From: Cognatundibacterium griseum
GTDB lineage: Bacteria > Pseudomonadota > Gammaproteobacteria > Burkholderiales > Burkholderiaceae_D
Assembly (NCBI RefSeq): GCF_014284195.1
Contig: NZ_JACOGC010000007.1
Span: 62,001-126,000 of the forward strand
Direction of reading: 5' to 3'
Length of the DNA: 64,000 nt
The notes under the pieces are model-generated. The model was given only the letters and a program-made list of their open reading frames with translations, had not been told where the DNA came from and did not search any database. The position numbers and the translations under genes were made by a program. Below are positions 24,093-33,238 of this stretch, in pieces; the first letter of the stretch is position 1, and each line of letters starts with the position of its first letter.

Positions 24093-25856
24093 ATGAAACG
24101 ACTGTCTTTTTATTTGGCTGTGCTGCTCGCAAGCAGCGCATGCTTTGCTGCGGATACGCTGACCACGCTGGCAGAACAAAGCGCTTATCAGAAAACCGGC
24201 CGCTATGATGAAGTGGAATTACTGTGCCGGAATTTCCAGAAAAATTACCCCAAAGCGATCCGTTGCCAGGAATTTGGCCGAACACCGGAGGGGCGCCCGA
24301 TGCTGGCACTGATCGCGACCAGAACCGGTGCCTTCACACCTTATCTCGCAAAAGAAAAACTGCTGCCAGTCACATTGATACAAGGCGGGATTCACGCAGG
24401 GGAAATCGATGGCAAAGACGCTGGTTTTCTGGCGCTCAAAGAGCTGCTGGACAATACTGCTGCCAAAGAAGCCTTAGATAAACAGGTATTGATTTTTGTC
24501 CCCGTCTTTAATGTAGACGGCCATGAAAGATTCGGTGCGTGGAACCGACCAAATCAGCGCGGCCCGGAACAAATGGGCTGGCGCACGACAGCGCAGAATT
24601 ACAACCTGAACCGGGACTATCTGAAAGCAGATACTGTTGAAATGCAGTCCATGCTGCGGCTGATTAACCAATGGGATCCGTTGCTGACGGTAGATCTGCA
24701 CGTCACCGATGGCGCCAAGTTTGAACATGATATTTCGATTCAGGTCGAACCGGTTCATGCAGGGGATAACGCACTCAGGGAGGCCGGCAAAACATTACAG
24801 AATAATGTGATTACCGATCTGAGCAAATCGGGTTCGCTACCATTACCTTTTTACATGTCGTTCAATAAGGACGATGACCCCATGTCGGGATTTACCGACG
24901 GCGTGCCTGCACCACGTTTTTCACACGGATATTTCCAGTTGAGAAACCGATTTGGCATGCTGGTGGAAACGCATTCCTGGAAAACGTATCCGACACGGGT
25001 CAGAATCACTCGTAACACGATTATTTCGGTCCTTGAGCAAGTATCCAGATACGGTGCAGAGTGGCGGAAAATCGCACTGGAAGCCGATATGCGCGCGGTC
25101 AGCAATGGCGGTAAAAATATACCGGTAACCTATAAGGCCAGCGAGCAGTTCAAAATGATCGCCTTCCGCGGCTATGCTTACACCAGAAAGCCATCCGAGA
25201 TTTCCGGTGCACTGATGACCAGTTATGACGAGACAAAGCCGCAGATCTGGAACGTTAAGCTCCGTGATGAGATCCTGCCTGATGCACTTGTTCAGGCGCC
25301 ATTGGGAGGTTATCTGGTACCGGCATCGCATGCCCGCTCAGTCATTGAAAAATTGCGTGTTCACGGACTGCAGTTTCAGACACTCAATACGGCACTGAAT
25401 CAGATTGATGCCGAGCGATTTGCGACTGCCAAAGCCACGTTGTCGCCAGAGTCTGTCGAAGGTCATCAAATATTACAACTGAAAGGAAACTGGGTGGCGA
25501 CCCGGCAAAGTGTCGGCAAGGGCGCTTTATTCATCCCGATTGCCCAGCCCAAGTCGGCTTTGGTGGTGGCAATGTTTGAGCCACAGGCACCAGATGCCCT
25601 GGTTAACTGGGGATTGTTCAACAATATGTTCGAGCAAAAAGAATACATGGAAGCGTATGTGGCTGAAGAAGTGGCGCGGGAACAGCTGGCAGCCTCACCC
25701 GAACTGAAAGCGGCTTTTGAAAAGCAATTAAAGGAAGATCAGGCATTCGCCAAAAATCCGGCGGCTCGGCTCGAGTATTTTGCGCGCCGGCACGCTTCAT
25801 GGGATCAGCAGTATCAGCAATATCCGGTATTGCGGCTGAATACCGTACCAAAGTAA
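24093..25856 (+). CDS. Secreted M14-family zinc carboxypeptidase
   Basis: 587 residues with a signal peptide (MKRLSFYLAVLLASSACFAA). The catalytic domain has the zinc pair in GGIHAGEIDGKD (HxxE), the downstream His ligand in TVDLHVTDGAKFEHD, and YNLNRDYLKAD around the Asn-Arg substrate site. A long C-terminal part is atypical of classical carboxypeptidases; this resembles the large M14 proteins with GLQF/LNT-type C-terminal regions. It is expected in the periplasm, trimming peptides. Substrate is unknown. Confidence 0.85.
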   Translation: MKRLSFYLAVLLASSACFAADTLTTLAEQSAYQKTGRYDEVELLCRNFQKNYPKAIRCQEFGRTPEGRPMLALIATRTGAFTPYLAKEKLLPVTLIQGGIHAGEIDGKDAGFLALKELLDNTAAKEALDKQVLIFVPVFNVDGHERFGAWNRPNQRGPEQMGWRTTAQNYNLNRDYLKADTVEMQSMLRLINQWDPLLTVDLHVTDGAKFEHDISIQVEPVHAGDNALREAGKTLQNNVITDLSKSGSLPLPFYMSFNKDDDPMSGFTDGVPAPRFSHGYFQLRNRFGMLVETHSWKTYPTRVRITRNTIISVLEQVSRYGAEWRKIALEADMRAVSNGGKNIPVTYKASEQFKMIAFRGYAYTRKPSEISGALMTSYDETKPQIWNVKLRDEILPDALVQAPLGGYLVPASHARSVIEKLRVHGLQFQTLNTALNQIDAERFATAKATLSPESVEGHQILQLKGNWVATRQSVGKGALFIPIAQPKSALVVAMFEPQAPDALVNWGLFNNMFEQKEYMEAYVAEEVAREQLAASPELKAAFEKQLKEDQAFAKNPAARLEYFARRHASWDQQYQQYPVLRLNTVPK

Positions 25857-25918
25857 ACAGTTATTCAGAAATGTTGTCTGGCAGCGGGCTGGGCTGATCT
25901 GAACAGCCCGCACATTCA

Positions 25919-27157
25919 TCAATGGAAAAACAGGTAGGCCACAAAAATTGCAGCAATCACACCGGCCAGATCAGCAATCAGCCCAACGGTAATGGCGTAG
26001 CGTGTCTTACGGATTCCGACAGAGCCGAAATATAAAGCGACAATATAAAACGTCGTATCTGCAGATCCCTGAAAGATACATGCCAGGCGTCCGACAAAAG
26101 AATCCACGCCATACGTTTTGATAACGTCAATCATGATCGCTCGCGACCCGCTGCCGCTCAGAGGCCGCATCAGTGCCGCAGGCAAAGCTGAGGTGAAATC
26201 AGTGTTCAGACCCGCTTGCGTAAATACCCAATTGAAACCGGCAACGATATAACTCAGCACTCCCGAATTTCTCAACACACCAATGGCGACCAGCATGCCG
26301 ACCAGATACGGAATCACCGTCAACGAGGTCTGAATACCGCCTTTGGCGCCTTCGATAAAAGCGTCATAGACATTAATTTTCTTTCTCATCGCTGCAGCCA
26401 TAAACCCCACCACGATCGTCAGCAACAACAAATTACTGCTGACCCGTGAAAACAGCTCTATTTCTGCACGGCTCATGTACTGGCTCATATACCAGACCAG
26501 TCCGATCATCAGGGCACTGATGCCTCCCAGCCAGGAAATCACCACCGGCTGCAACAGATTGATGCGCTGGCAAACTGCCACCGCAAGCAATCCGACCAGC
26601 GTCGCCACATAGGTCGCAATCAGACAGGGAATGAAAATATCCGACGGGTCTTTCGCGCCCAGCACGGCCCGTTGCGCCATGATCGCCAGCGGAATCAAGG
26701 TCAGGCCGGAGGTGTGGAGTACCAGAAACATAATCTGCGCATCACTCGCCTCTTCTTTTTTCGGATTTAATGTCTGCAGGCTTTCCATGGCTTTCAGACC
26801 AAAGGGGGTGGCTGCATTATCCAGACCAAGCAAGTTGGCGGAGAAATTCATGACCATGTGCCCGTTTGCCGGATGATCACTGGGTACTCCCGGGAAAATA
26901 CGTGCAAAAAAAGGGCCGATCACTTTTGCAAAAAAACCGATAACACCGGCTTTTTCACCAATATTCATCATTCCCAGCCACAGCGTCATCACACCCGCCA
27001 AAGGCAGCGCGACATCCATGACGCCGAGGCGGGCGGATTCAAATGTGCCATCCATGATGCGCTTGAAAACATCGGCATCGCCCAGCAACAGCCATTGAGC
27101 CAGTGCCGCAATAAAGCTGACCAGAAAAAATCCGGTCCAAATATAGTTAAGTGCCAT
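25919..27157 (-). CDS. Fused SpmA/SpmB-like nucleoside recognition (Gate) membrane protein
   Basis: 412 residues with about ten hydrophobic helices. Two Gate/nucleoside-recognition domains are present: one around LPLAGVMTLWLGMMNIGEKAGVI and NLLGLDNAATPFGLKAMESL, the other around YLVGMLVAIGVLRNSG and LPAALMRPLSGSGSRA. In spore formers the halves are separate spore maturation proteins; in proteobacteria the fused form is of unknown transport function. It stands alone, convergent with the peptidase gene. Confidence 0.82.
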   Translation of the reverse strand: MALNYIWTGFFLVSFIAALAQWLLLGDADVFKRIMDGTFESARLGVMDVALPLAGVMTLWLGMMNIGEKAGVIGFFAKVIGPFFARIFPGVPSDHPANGHMVMNFSANLLGLDNAATPFGLKAMESLQTLNPKKEEASDAQIMFLVLHTSGLTLIPLAIMAQRAVLGAKDPSDIFIPCLIATYVATLVGLLAVAVCQRINLLQPVVISWLGGISALMIGLVWYMSQYMSRAEIELFSRVSSNLLLLTIVVGFMAAAMRKKINVYDAFIEGAKGGIQTSLTVIPYLVGMLVAIGVLRNSGVLSYIVAGFNWVFTQAGLNTDFTSALPAALMRPLSGSGSRAIMIDVIKTYGVDSFVGRLACIFQGSADTTFYIVALYFGSVGIRKTRYAITVGLIADLAGVIAAIFVAYLFFH

Positions 27158-27366
27158 CGTTGAATGTTTTAAATGAATATCCGTGCAGGCGTTTTAACAT
27201 GAAAAGAAACGAATCACGAATGATTTTTTTCATTCTGTCCATAGACGCACGACATGGAAGAAACATCCTGTTGCAGTTCTTACTGCCCGCACAGAATTTC
27301 ATGTCATCGCGGCGGTAATGAAAGACGTTGCAGAACTATCCACGCCAGAACAACAGGAGAATTACC

Positions 27367-27816
27367 ATGTCCACCACTTTATTATCACGTCTGACTGCCT
27401 GCGCCATGCTGATGCTGGCCACGACGACAATCATCTCAAACAACGTACAGGCTCATGAACATGGCGAGCGGGAAGGACATGAGCGATATGAAACAGAGCA
27501 GGTACGTCGTTACTCTCCCGGTTACCAATACATTTACTACCCCGCCCGGCAAATCTATTTTTCACCTCAGTTCCGCACCTGGTATTGGCCTGATGGCCGT
27601 GGCTGGGTCAGCGGCAGCCAGCTTCCCCCTTACTTCAGAATAGATTTCCGTGCCGGCGGCATTCCGGTCTCACTGAGCTCCCCTTACCCGTATACAGAGC
27701 ATGTGTACGTCGAGCAGAATTACGGCAGGCCATGGCGCAGATACCGGGACTGGCATGATGAGGATCAGGATGACGACGATGACCACGACCGATACTGGCA
27801 TCACCATCATCATTGA
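27367..27816 (+). CDS. Secreted acidic protein with natural penta-His C-terminus
   Basis: 149 residues. A signal peptide (ending NNVQAHE) leads to a Tyr/Arg/Trp-rich part (YYPARQIYFSPQ, WYWPDGRGWVSGSQLPPYF) like small exported proteins of unknown function common in proteobacteria. The last 20 residues are Asp-rich and end in Trp and five His. That tail could bind Ni, Zn or Cu in the periplasm; this is inference. The ATG at 27367 has AGGAG 8 nt upstream, better than an upstream in-frame start. Confidence 0.75.
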   Translation: MSTTLLSRLTACAMLMLATTTIISNNVQAHEHGEREGHERYETEQVRRYSPGYQYIYYPARQIYFSPQFRTWYWPDGRGWVSGSQLPPYFRIDFRAGGIPVSLSSPYPYTEHVYVEQNYGRPWRRYRDWHDEDQDDDDDHDRYWHHHHH

Positions 27817-27847
27817 TTCTGATTGATCTGCCCCAAATCAGGCAGCC

Positions 27848-28507
27848 TCAGTTCCCTACCAATCCTGCCGCAATATTGATAGAAAAACCCAATACCGCCA
27901 GATTGAACAGGAAACTCAGCACAGAATGCGCCAGCACGGTCTTGCGTGCGCTGCGCGATGCCACCGCGACGTCGGATGTTTGCGCAGCCACCGCAATCGT
28001 GAAAGAAAAGTAGAGGAAATCCCAGTAATCCGGCATCTGTTCGTCATCATTAAACCTCAAAGCGCGATGTTTCTCCGGAGAGTTATAGAACAACAGTGCG
28101 TAATGAAAACAAAAAATCACTCCCAGCAGCAGCCATGAACCAAGAACCGTGATACTGGCAAAAAAATATTTCGCCATTCGGATATCTGCCGGCAAAGTCT
28201 TACTGCCGGACAGCTCCAGGATAATCGCTCCCAGACTGATGGTGGCAGATAATGACAGCAAAGCCAGAACGACAATTGCGCTGCTGTCCTGCTGAAGAGC
28301 GATTTCGCGCACATGAATTCCTTTGGCTCTGCTCATCAGCCATGCCATCAGACCCAGGTAAGACCAGACTGCCATATTCCAGCAAAACAGGGCTTTTGTC
28401 GTCCAGGCCCAGTGCACGGGTAAAAATAAAATACTGATCAGAGCCAGTCCGAAAGTAATCGCCAGCCGGGGACGTTGTATCAGGATATTCGTCATAAAAT
28501 TTTTCAT
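27848..28507 (-). CDS. DUF1345 family inner-membrane protein
   Basis: 219 residues with about six transmembrane helices. Landmarks are the N-terminal RPRLAITFGLAL, the FFASITVLGSWLLLGVIFCFHYA segment and the highly conserved PDYWDFLYFSFTIAVAAQTSDV. The DUF1345 family is widespread and uncharacterised; a two-pore-channel-like fold around the last motif has been suggested by its TSDV filter-like sequence, which I note as inference. The start could also be the ATG at 28495. Confidence 0.83.
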   Translation of the reverse strand: MKNFMTNILIQRPRLAITFGLALISILFLPVHWAWTTKALFCWNMAVWSYLGLMAWLMSRAKGIHVREIALQQDSSAIVVLALLSLSATISLGAIILELSGSKTLPADIRMAKYFFASITVLGSWLLLGVIFCFHYALLFYNSPEKHRALRFNDDEQMPDYWDFLYFSFTIAVAAQTSDVAVASRSARKTVLAHSVLSFLFNLAVLGFSINIAAGLVGN

Positions 28508-28716
28508 CAGCAAGTATGAGATAAATCGTCCCGGATCAGATTATTTTCAACGAAATCACTTATTTCTGAGATGAATCTGTAGAAAAAATGGATGGGCAGT
28601 GTAGTATATCTGTATCAAAAATTGCCACACAACAAGAACAGACATCCATCATTCAGCGCCTTGAACCACTGCACAAGGATTTCTGTACCGGATGGTTTTG
28701 ATCAGGAGATGCCCGA

Positions 28717-29040
28717 ATGAGTACACACAGTCATTACCTGCCGTTAAGCAAAATTACTGCCGGTATGATCCTGGCTGAAAACCTTTTAGATAAAGTCGGC
28801 CATATCCTGCTTCCAGCCGGCACCGTCTTGACAGATGGCATGCTGCGCTCCATTGAGAACCACCACATCACCCAACTCTGTCTGGAAAAAGAAGCGCCTT
28901 CCGCGGAGGACGCGGAGCAATTACTGCAGAACCAGAGGCTTCGGCTGACCAAACTGTTCCGGAAACAGCCTGATGATATCGAACCAGCAAACACCTTGCG
29001 ACATTATGTACAGGTTTATCGCGAAAGAGGTACATCATGA
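28717..29040 (+). CDS. Small HD-GYP/HDOD-associated N-terminal domain protein
   Basis: 107 residues. The pattern LSKITAGMILAENLLDKVGHILLPAGTVLTDGMLRSI is the module usually found at the N-terminus of HD-GYP and HDOD signalling proteins; here it is a free-standing polypeptide. AGGAG lies 8 nt before the start and the stop overlaps the next ATG (ATGA). It probably works with the HDOD protein encoded next. Its biochemical function is unknown. Confidence 0.7.
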   Translation: MSTHSHYLPLSKITAGMILAENLLDKVGHILLPAGTVLTDGMLRSIENHHITQLCLEKEAPSAEDAEQLLQNQRLRLTKLFRKQPDDIEPANTLRHYVQVYRERGTS

Positions 29041-29891
29041 CGACTGACACCAGATTTTCCATTCATCTGGATGATGTCATCCGGCATATCAGGGACTTGC
29101 CTACGCTGCCGGAAGTCGCTCAGGAATTACTGGCAGAGCTCGATAATGATGAAAATAATCTGGATCTGATTAATGAAAAAATTTCGATGGACCATTCGCT
29201 GACAGCGAAAGTCCTTCGGCTTGCCAACTCATCGCATTACGGCATGAATTCCCGTGTAGTCACGGTACAGCAGGCAACCTCACTGCTCGGCGTTAAAAGT
29301 ATTAAAAATCTGATCCGCACAACTATTCTGGCAAACCGTTTTCCACCGACACCCTGCGAGGGATTTGATTTCCGCGTGTTCTGGCGTCACAGTATTGCGA
29401 CTGCTATCTGTGCCGAGCTGATCTCGCGCGCACTGCATATGAAACACGATTTTGCATTTACTGCCGGTCTGCTGCACGACATAGGCCGGCTGGTTCTGGT
29501 CATCTCCTACCCCGACCGCTATGCCGCCGCGATTCAGTACAGAAACATGCATGACTGCTACATGCTGGATGCAGAGAGAACGATATTACAGGTGGATCAT
29601 ATTGAAGCCGGAGTGGCCCTGGCCCAGCAATGGCATTTTGCCGACGCCGTGCAGGATGCCATCCGTGGTCATCATCAGCCGGAAATTCCCGGCATCCACT
29701 CGCTGGCGTCAGTGATTCATGTTGCGGATGCCATCACACATGCACTTGATTTATCCGAAGACCAGAACGATCTCGTGCCGACGCTGTCAAAACGTGCCTG
29801 GGATACCCTGGCACTGAGTGAAACGGAATATCTCGCTATTTTCAAAGAAACCGAAATGCGGGTGGAAGCTGTGAATCAAATTTTAACCTGA
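29037..29891 (+). CDS. HDOD domain signalling protein
   Basis: 284 residues covering one HDOD domain. It starts HIRDLPTLPEVAQELLAEL, with SLTAKVLRLANSSHYG and VVTVQQATSLLGVKSIKNL. It keeps an HD-like pair in FTAGLLHDIGRLVLV and GHHQPE, so hydrolase residues are not fully lost as in many HDOD proteins. HDOD proteins act in signalling without known fixed enzymatic activity. It overlaps the small upstream gene by 4 nt and is followed by a diguanylate cyclase 15 nt later. Confidence 0.88.
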   Translation: MTTDTRFSIHLDDVIRHIRDLPTLPEVAQELLAELDNDENNLDLINEKISMDHSLTAKVLRLANSSHYGMNSRVVTVQQATSLLGVKSIKNLIRTTILANRFPPTPCEGFDFRVFWRHSIATAICAELISRALHMKHDFAFTAGLLHDIGRLVLVISYPDRYAAAIQYRNMHDCYMLDAERTILQVDHIEAGVALAQQWHFADAVQDAIRGHHQPEIPGIHSLASVIHVADAITHALDLSEDQNDLVPTLSKRAWDTLALSETEYLAIFKETEMRVEAVNQILT

Positions 29892-29906
29892 TAAATTAAT
29901 GTGCTC

Positions 29907-30911
29907 ATGTATCTGGATAAAACGATCTTGGAACAATTGATGTATTTTAAGAATGCCGCATACCGAATTGAGGATATTCATTTATTCCGTGACATCAGTG
30001 ACAGCGACCTGCTTTTAATTCGCCAGATCATCCAGGATTGTCCGGTGGTGAAAGCCAGAGCAGGTCAGATTGTGCTGGACGCAAACAGCTCGGGTTCCCG
30101 GCTGTACATTGTTCTCGATGGCGCACTCGGCATCACCAAACTCAATGAAGATAATAATCATGTTGAGAATTCGATTACGCAATACTTGCCCGGCGAATGT
30201 GTCGGGGAAATTTCCGTCCTGGATGAAGAAATTCATTCCGCCACCATCTCGGCTTTGTGCGACAGCGATCTGCTGCTCATAGAAGCAGATACGATGTGGC
30301 GGCTGATCGATGAATCGAATGGTGTCGCGCGCAACCTGCTGCAATTACTGTCTTTCCGGATTCGTGCCGCCAATGCACAAATCCGCAGCCGACAGAAAGT
30401 CGGGGAATTTTACCGCCAGCTGTCAATGGTTGATGGCCTGACTGGCTTGCATAACAGAGCCTGGCTCAATGCACAAATGCCCGGTCTGATAGAACATGCA
30501 CTGATCAGCAGTAACCCGTTGAGCATCATTCTGGTGGATCTGGATCATTTTAAAAAATTCAATGACGAACATGGCCATCTGCTGGGAGATGATGCCTTAC
30601 AAAGCGCGGCCAAAGTGCTGAATGCCGGTCTGAGACCAACTGATTTTGCCGCCCGTTACGGTGGGGAAGAAATGATGGTGATTCTGCCTGGCACCAACCA
30701 GAAAGCCGCACTGGGTGTGGCCCAGCGCTTATGTACAAAACTCAGTAAAACCAGGATCTTTGCGGATCAGCATAAGGTTTTACCGCACATCACCGGCTCC
30801 TTTGGCGTCGCAACCCTGCAGCCACATCAAAATGCAGCAGACCTTATTGATGCGGCAGACCGGGCGCTGTACCGGGCAAAAAATGGCGGACGGAATCAGG
30901 TTGCAATTTAA
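29907..30911 (+). CDS. Cyclic-nucleotide-binding domain diguanylate cyclase
   Basis: 334 residues. The first about 160 form a cNMP-binding (Crp-like) domain (GSRLYIVLDGALGITK, GECVGEISVLDEEIHSATISAL). A GGDEF domain follows: MVDGLTGLHNRAWLN, LVDLDHFKKFNDEHGHLLGDD, and the active-site loop YGGEEMM. RPTD five residues before it is an allosteric c-di-GMP I-site. It should make c-di-GMP, gated by a nucleotide or other ligand. No membrane segment. The ATG at 29907 is preferred to a GTG at 29901. It is the third gene of the HDOD cluster. Confidence 0.9.
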   Translation: MYLDKTILEQLMYFKNAAYRIEDIHLFRDISDSDLLLIRQIIQDCPVVKARAGQIVLDANSSGSRLYIVLDGALGITKLNEDNNHVENSITQYLPGECVGEISVLDEEIHSATISALCDSDLLLIEADTMWRLIDESNGVARNLLQLLSFRIRAANAQIRSRQKVGEFYRQLSMVDGLTGLHNRAWLNAQMPGLIEHALISSNPLSIILVDLDHFKKFNDEHGHLLGDDALQSAAKVLNAGLRPTDFAARYGGEEMMVILPGTNQKAALGVAQRLCTKLSKTRIFADQHKVLPHITGSFGVATLQPHQNAADLIDAADRALYRAKNGGRNQVAI

Positions 30912-30951
30912 TCGTGTAAGACACTCACCGCCTCAACCATCATCAAATAAA

Positions 30952-30983
30952 TGAAAAAAAGGGGTTCCGAAGAACCCCTTTTT
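30952..30983. terminator. Bidirectional terminator (diguanylate cyclase / ompW)
   Basis: A-run, GGGGTTC (30961-30967), loop CGAA, GAACCCC (30972-30978), T-run. It serves the convergent genes on both sides. Confidence 0.92.
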
Positions 30984-31018
30984 CACATCTACTCAGAAAC
31001 AAGTTTGTATAGATGTAC

Positions 31019-31696
31019 TCAAAAACTATAGCCGACACCTAATGTCACTACGATAGGTTTGAAGTCGATTTTAGTTTTACGCTCAATACTGCCGGTTGTC
31101 GCCGTCAGATCCGTTTTCACTTTTGCTGTGGCAACGGAACCAATCAGTGACCAGCGCTCATTCAGCTTGTACCTCGCACCAATCTGGGCTGCCAGACCAA
31201 AAGACTCTTTCAGTTCAATCTTTGTCGGACCGCCAGTCGCGATATTATTGGAGGCCGTCGCGGTCGCATCAAAGAACTGGGTGTAGTTCAGACCCAGACC
31301 GACGTAGGGACGGAATGTGTCAGAAGCAGCGCCAAAATTATAGTTAATGAATACAGTCGGAGCGCGCTGCTTCACTTTGGCAATCACACCGTAAGGACCA
31401 AGAACGCCACGTCCATAGACATTATGCTCTGGCGGCAAACCTGCAGTCAGATCCAGATCCAGATGATCTGTCAACCGGTGCGTAATACCAAACAAAACCG
31501 TATTTGCATTACCAACAGTCAGCCCTGCGGGCTGAGGCGTCAGGAATGCGGGTCCATTACTGGTGAAGTCTGGTGACTCAGGGTGCAGGAACACGCCAAT
31601 CACACCAGCCCTGACGGTGTTGTTATATTCGTCGGCAAAAGAAGCTGTCGACAGCAATCCCAACAATACTGCAGCGGCGATTTGAGTTTTTTTCAT
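31019..31696 (-). CDS. ompW: OmpW family outer-membrane protein
   Basis: 225 residues. The signal peptide ends at SFADEYN; AGVIGVFLHPESPDF, HRLTDHLDLDLTAGLPPEHNVYG and YVGLGLNYTQFFD follow, and the C-terminus is LGVGYSF with terminal Phe. OmpW is an eight-stranded barrel with a hydrophobic channel, linked to uptake of small hydrophobic molecules. GGAGA lies 9 nt before the start. It lies 15 nt after a secreted lipase-like lipoprotein gene, suggesting they act together on lipidic substrates. Confidence 0.92.
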   Translation of the reverse strand: MKKTQIAAAVLLGLLSTASFADEYNNTVRAGVIGVFLHPESPDFTSNGPAFLTPQPAGLTVGNANTVLFGITHRLTDHLDLDLTAGLPPEHNVYGRGVLGPYGVIAKVKQRAPTVFINYNFGAASDTFRPYVGLGLNYTQFFDATATASNNIATGGPTKIELKESFGLAAQIGARYKLNERWSLIGSVATAKVKTDLTATTGSIERKTKIDFKPIVVTLGVGYSF

Positions 31697-31711
31697 GATC
31701 CGTTTCTCCGC

Positions 31712-33238
31712 TTATTTAGCCAGCACTTGTTGGAAAAAACCACGCGCAGCTGCATTGCAGAACGGTGGAACCAAGGCGCCATGATAGACACTGGCAACCG
31801 CTGCAGCCGGATCCTGCTTGGCAGCAATGGCGGCATTAATCGTTGCAGTTTTCACCTGAGCAAAACCGATTTTTGCCGCAGCAAACGGATCGGCAGCGCT
31901 GGTTGGGCTGGTATCCACGTCGAGTGTCGTCAATGCTGCTGCAGGCAAGCCCTTCGCCAGGAAGAATCCTGCTGTTGCCTGAGTGCTGACAAAAAAGACT
32001 GTCGGATCGCTGCCACCACCGCACAACATCACTGGCACGTTAGGAACATAATTCCGCAGATCGTTCTTCACGCCGGCTTTACGCAGACCATTGGCTGGCG
32101 TGCAGTTCAGCGGATCAGCAGGATTTACATTGCACGGATTTTGCTGTGCGTCAGCCAGATAAGCGTTGCGATAACTGGTTTTAATCAGATTACCATCGCC
32201 AAAAAATACGCTGAAAGCCGGTGTGGATGGGCCAGGCATAGAGTTTTTAGCAAACAGTGCAGTCGCCGGCAATTTTCCGGTTGTGAACAAATCACTGAAA
32301 GACAAAGCACCCGGGATCAGGCTTTCGATACCCGCAGCGTATTTATCTTCATAAATGTCGCCCGGAGTGGAATACAGGCCACCATAAGATTTCTGCCAGC
32401 TGGTGGTAATCATCGGGAAAAATACGGTGCCACCGGCATTCGGGCTGCCAGCAAACACAGCATCACCTAATAAAGCCATGGCGTAAGGACCAGACATACC
32501 TGCCAGAGCACTGACTTTAAATTCAGATGAGTAAGTGGTCTGCATAGCGCGTTGTGTCGCCATTGCAACGTGACCGCCTTGCGAATAACCCGCGATCACC
32601 AGCTTACCGGAATCCTGAGCGCCAATATTCGGGAACGCTTTACGCGCTGCGCGCAGCGAGTCAACCATATCATTCGCTTGCTGCTCTGCGTTCAGGTACG
32701 GGTGATAACTCAGGGAAGAAACATCGTAACCGGCATAGTTGGATGCAACGACAATGAAGCCCTGTGCAGCATACATCGCAGCCACCATCGTAGCTTCTGC
32801 GTTGTCGCGCAGGTTTGCCATATTGAAGGTTTTATCGACGGTTGTACCATGCGCATACAACAATACAGGACGTGGACCAGCACATGCGGGATCGCTGCCG
32901 GACGGCACCATGATTGCACCGGTCGCATCTGTTGGTTCATTCGCGCCGCCAACCGTTGTATATTTCATGTAATACGTCGAGATGGCACACTTGGGCACAC
33001 CTGTCACCTGAGTGAAACCTGGCTTTGCGGCCTCCAGCATCGCGCCGAAGACAACAGGATCCAATTTAGTCAGGGCCGGACCGGATGCCTGAGGAATTGG
33101 TACAAGATTAGGTGGATTAGCCACCAGTGTGCCGCGTGCTACCGAAGTGTCGATCGTTGGGCCTGGGCTACCGCTACCGCCGCATGCCGACAAAACCATC
33201 GCCGACAGCAGACCCAGCGTTAACTGATAATGACGCAT
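31712..33238 (-). CDS. Alpha/beta hydrolase lipoprotein (lipase/esterase-like)
   Basis: 508 residues. A lipobox is present in VLSACGGSG, so it is probably anchored by lipid. The hydrolase core has the nucleophile elbow VIAGYSQGGHVAMA, with an oxyanion-hole segment VLLYAHGTTV. The C-terminal part gives VMLCGGGSDPTVFF (Asp candidate) and SVYHGALVPPF (His candidate). AAGGAGA lies 5 nt before the ATG. The polar, Ala-rich surface is typical of secreted polyester or triacylglycerol lipases in Burkholderiales; the substrate is not known. A 12-bp palindrome at 33299-33310 lies upstream. Confidence 0.82.
   Translation of the reverse strand: MRHYQLTLGLLSAMVLSACGGSGSPGPTIDTSVARGTLVANPPNLVPIPQASGPALTKLDPVVFGAMLEAAKPGFTQVTGVPKCAISTYYMKYTTVGGANEPTDATGAIMVPSGSDPACAGPRPVLLYAHGTTVDKTFNMANLRDNAEATMVAAMYAAQGFIVVASNYAGYDVSSLSYHPYLNAEQQANDMVDSLRAARKAFPNIGAQDSGKLVIAGYSQGGHVAMATQRAMQTTYSSEFKVSALAGMSGPYAMALLGDAVFAGSPNAGGTVFFPMITTSWQKSYGGLYSTPGDIYEDKYAAGIESLIPGALSFSDLFTTGKLPATALFAKNSMPGPSTPAFSVFFGDGNLIKTSYRNAYLADAQQNPCNVNPADPLNCTPANGLRKAGVKNDLRNYVPNVPVMLCGGGSDPTVFFVSTQATAGFFLAKGLPAAALTTLDVDTSPTSAADPFAAAKIGFAQVKTATINAAIAAKQDPAAAVASVYHGALVPPFCNAAARGFFQQVLAK

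Noticed and set aside
27799-27813. Penta-His codons as vector tag contamination
   Set aside because: Codons are mixed, the frame is continuous with a native secreted protein and ordinary chromosomal sequence follows the stop.
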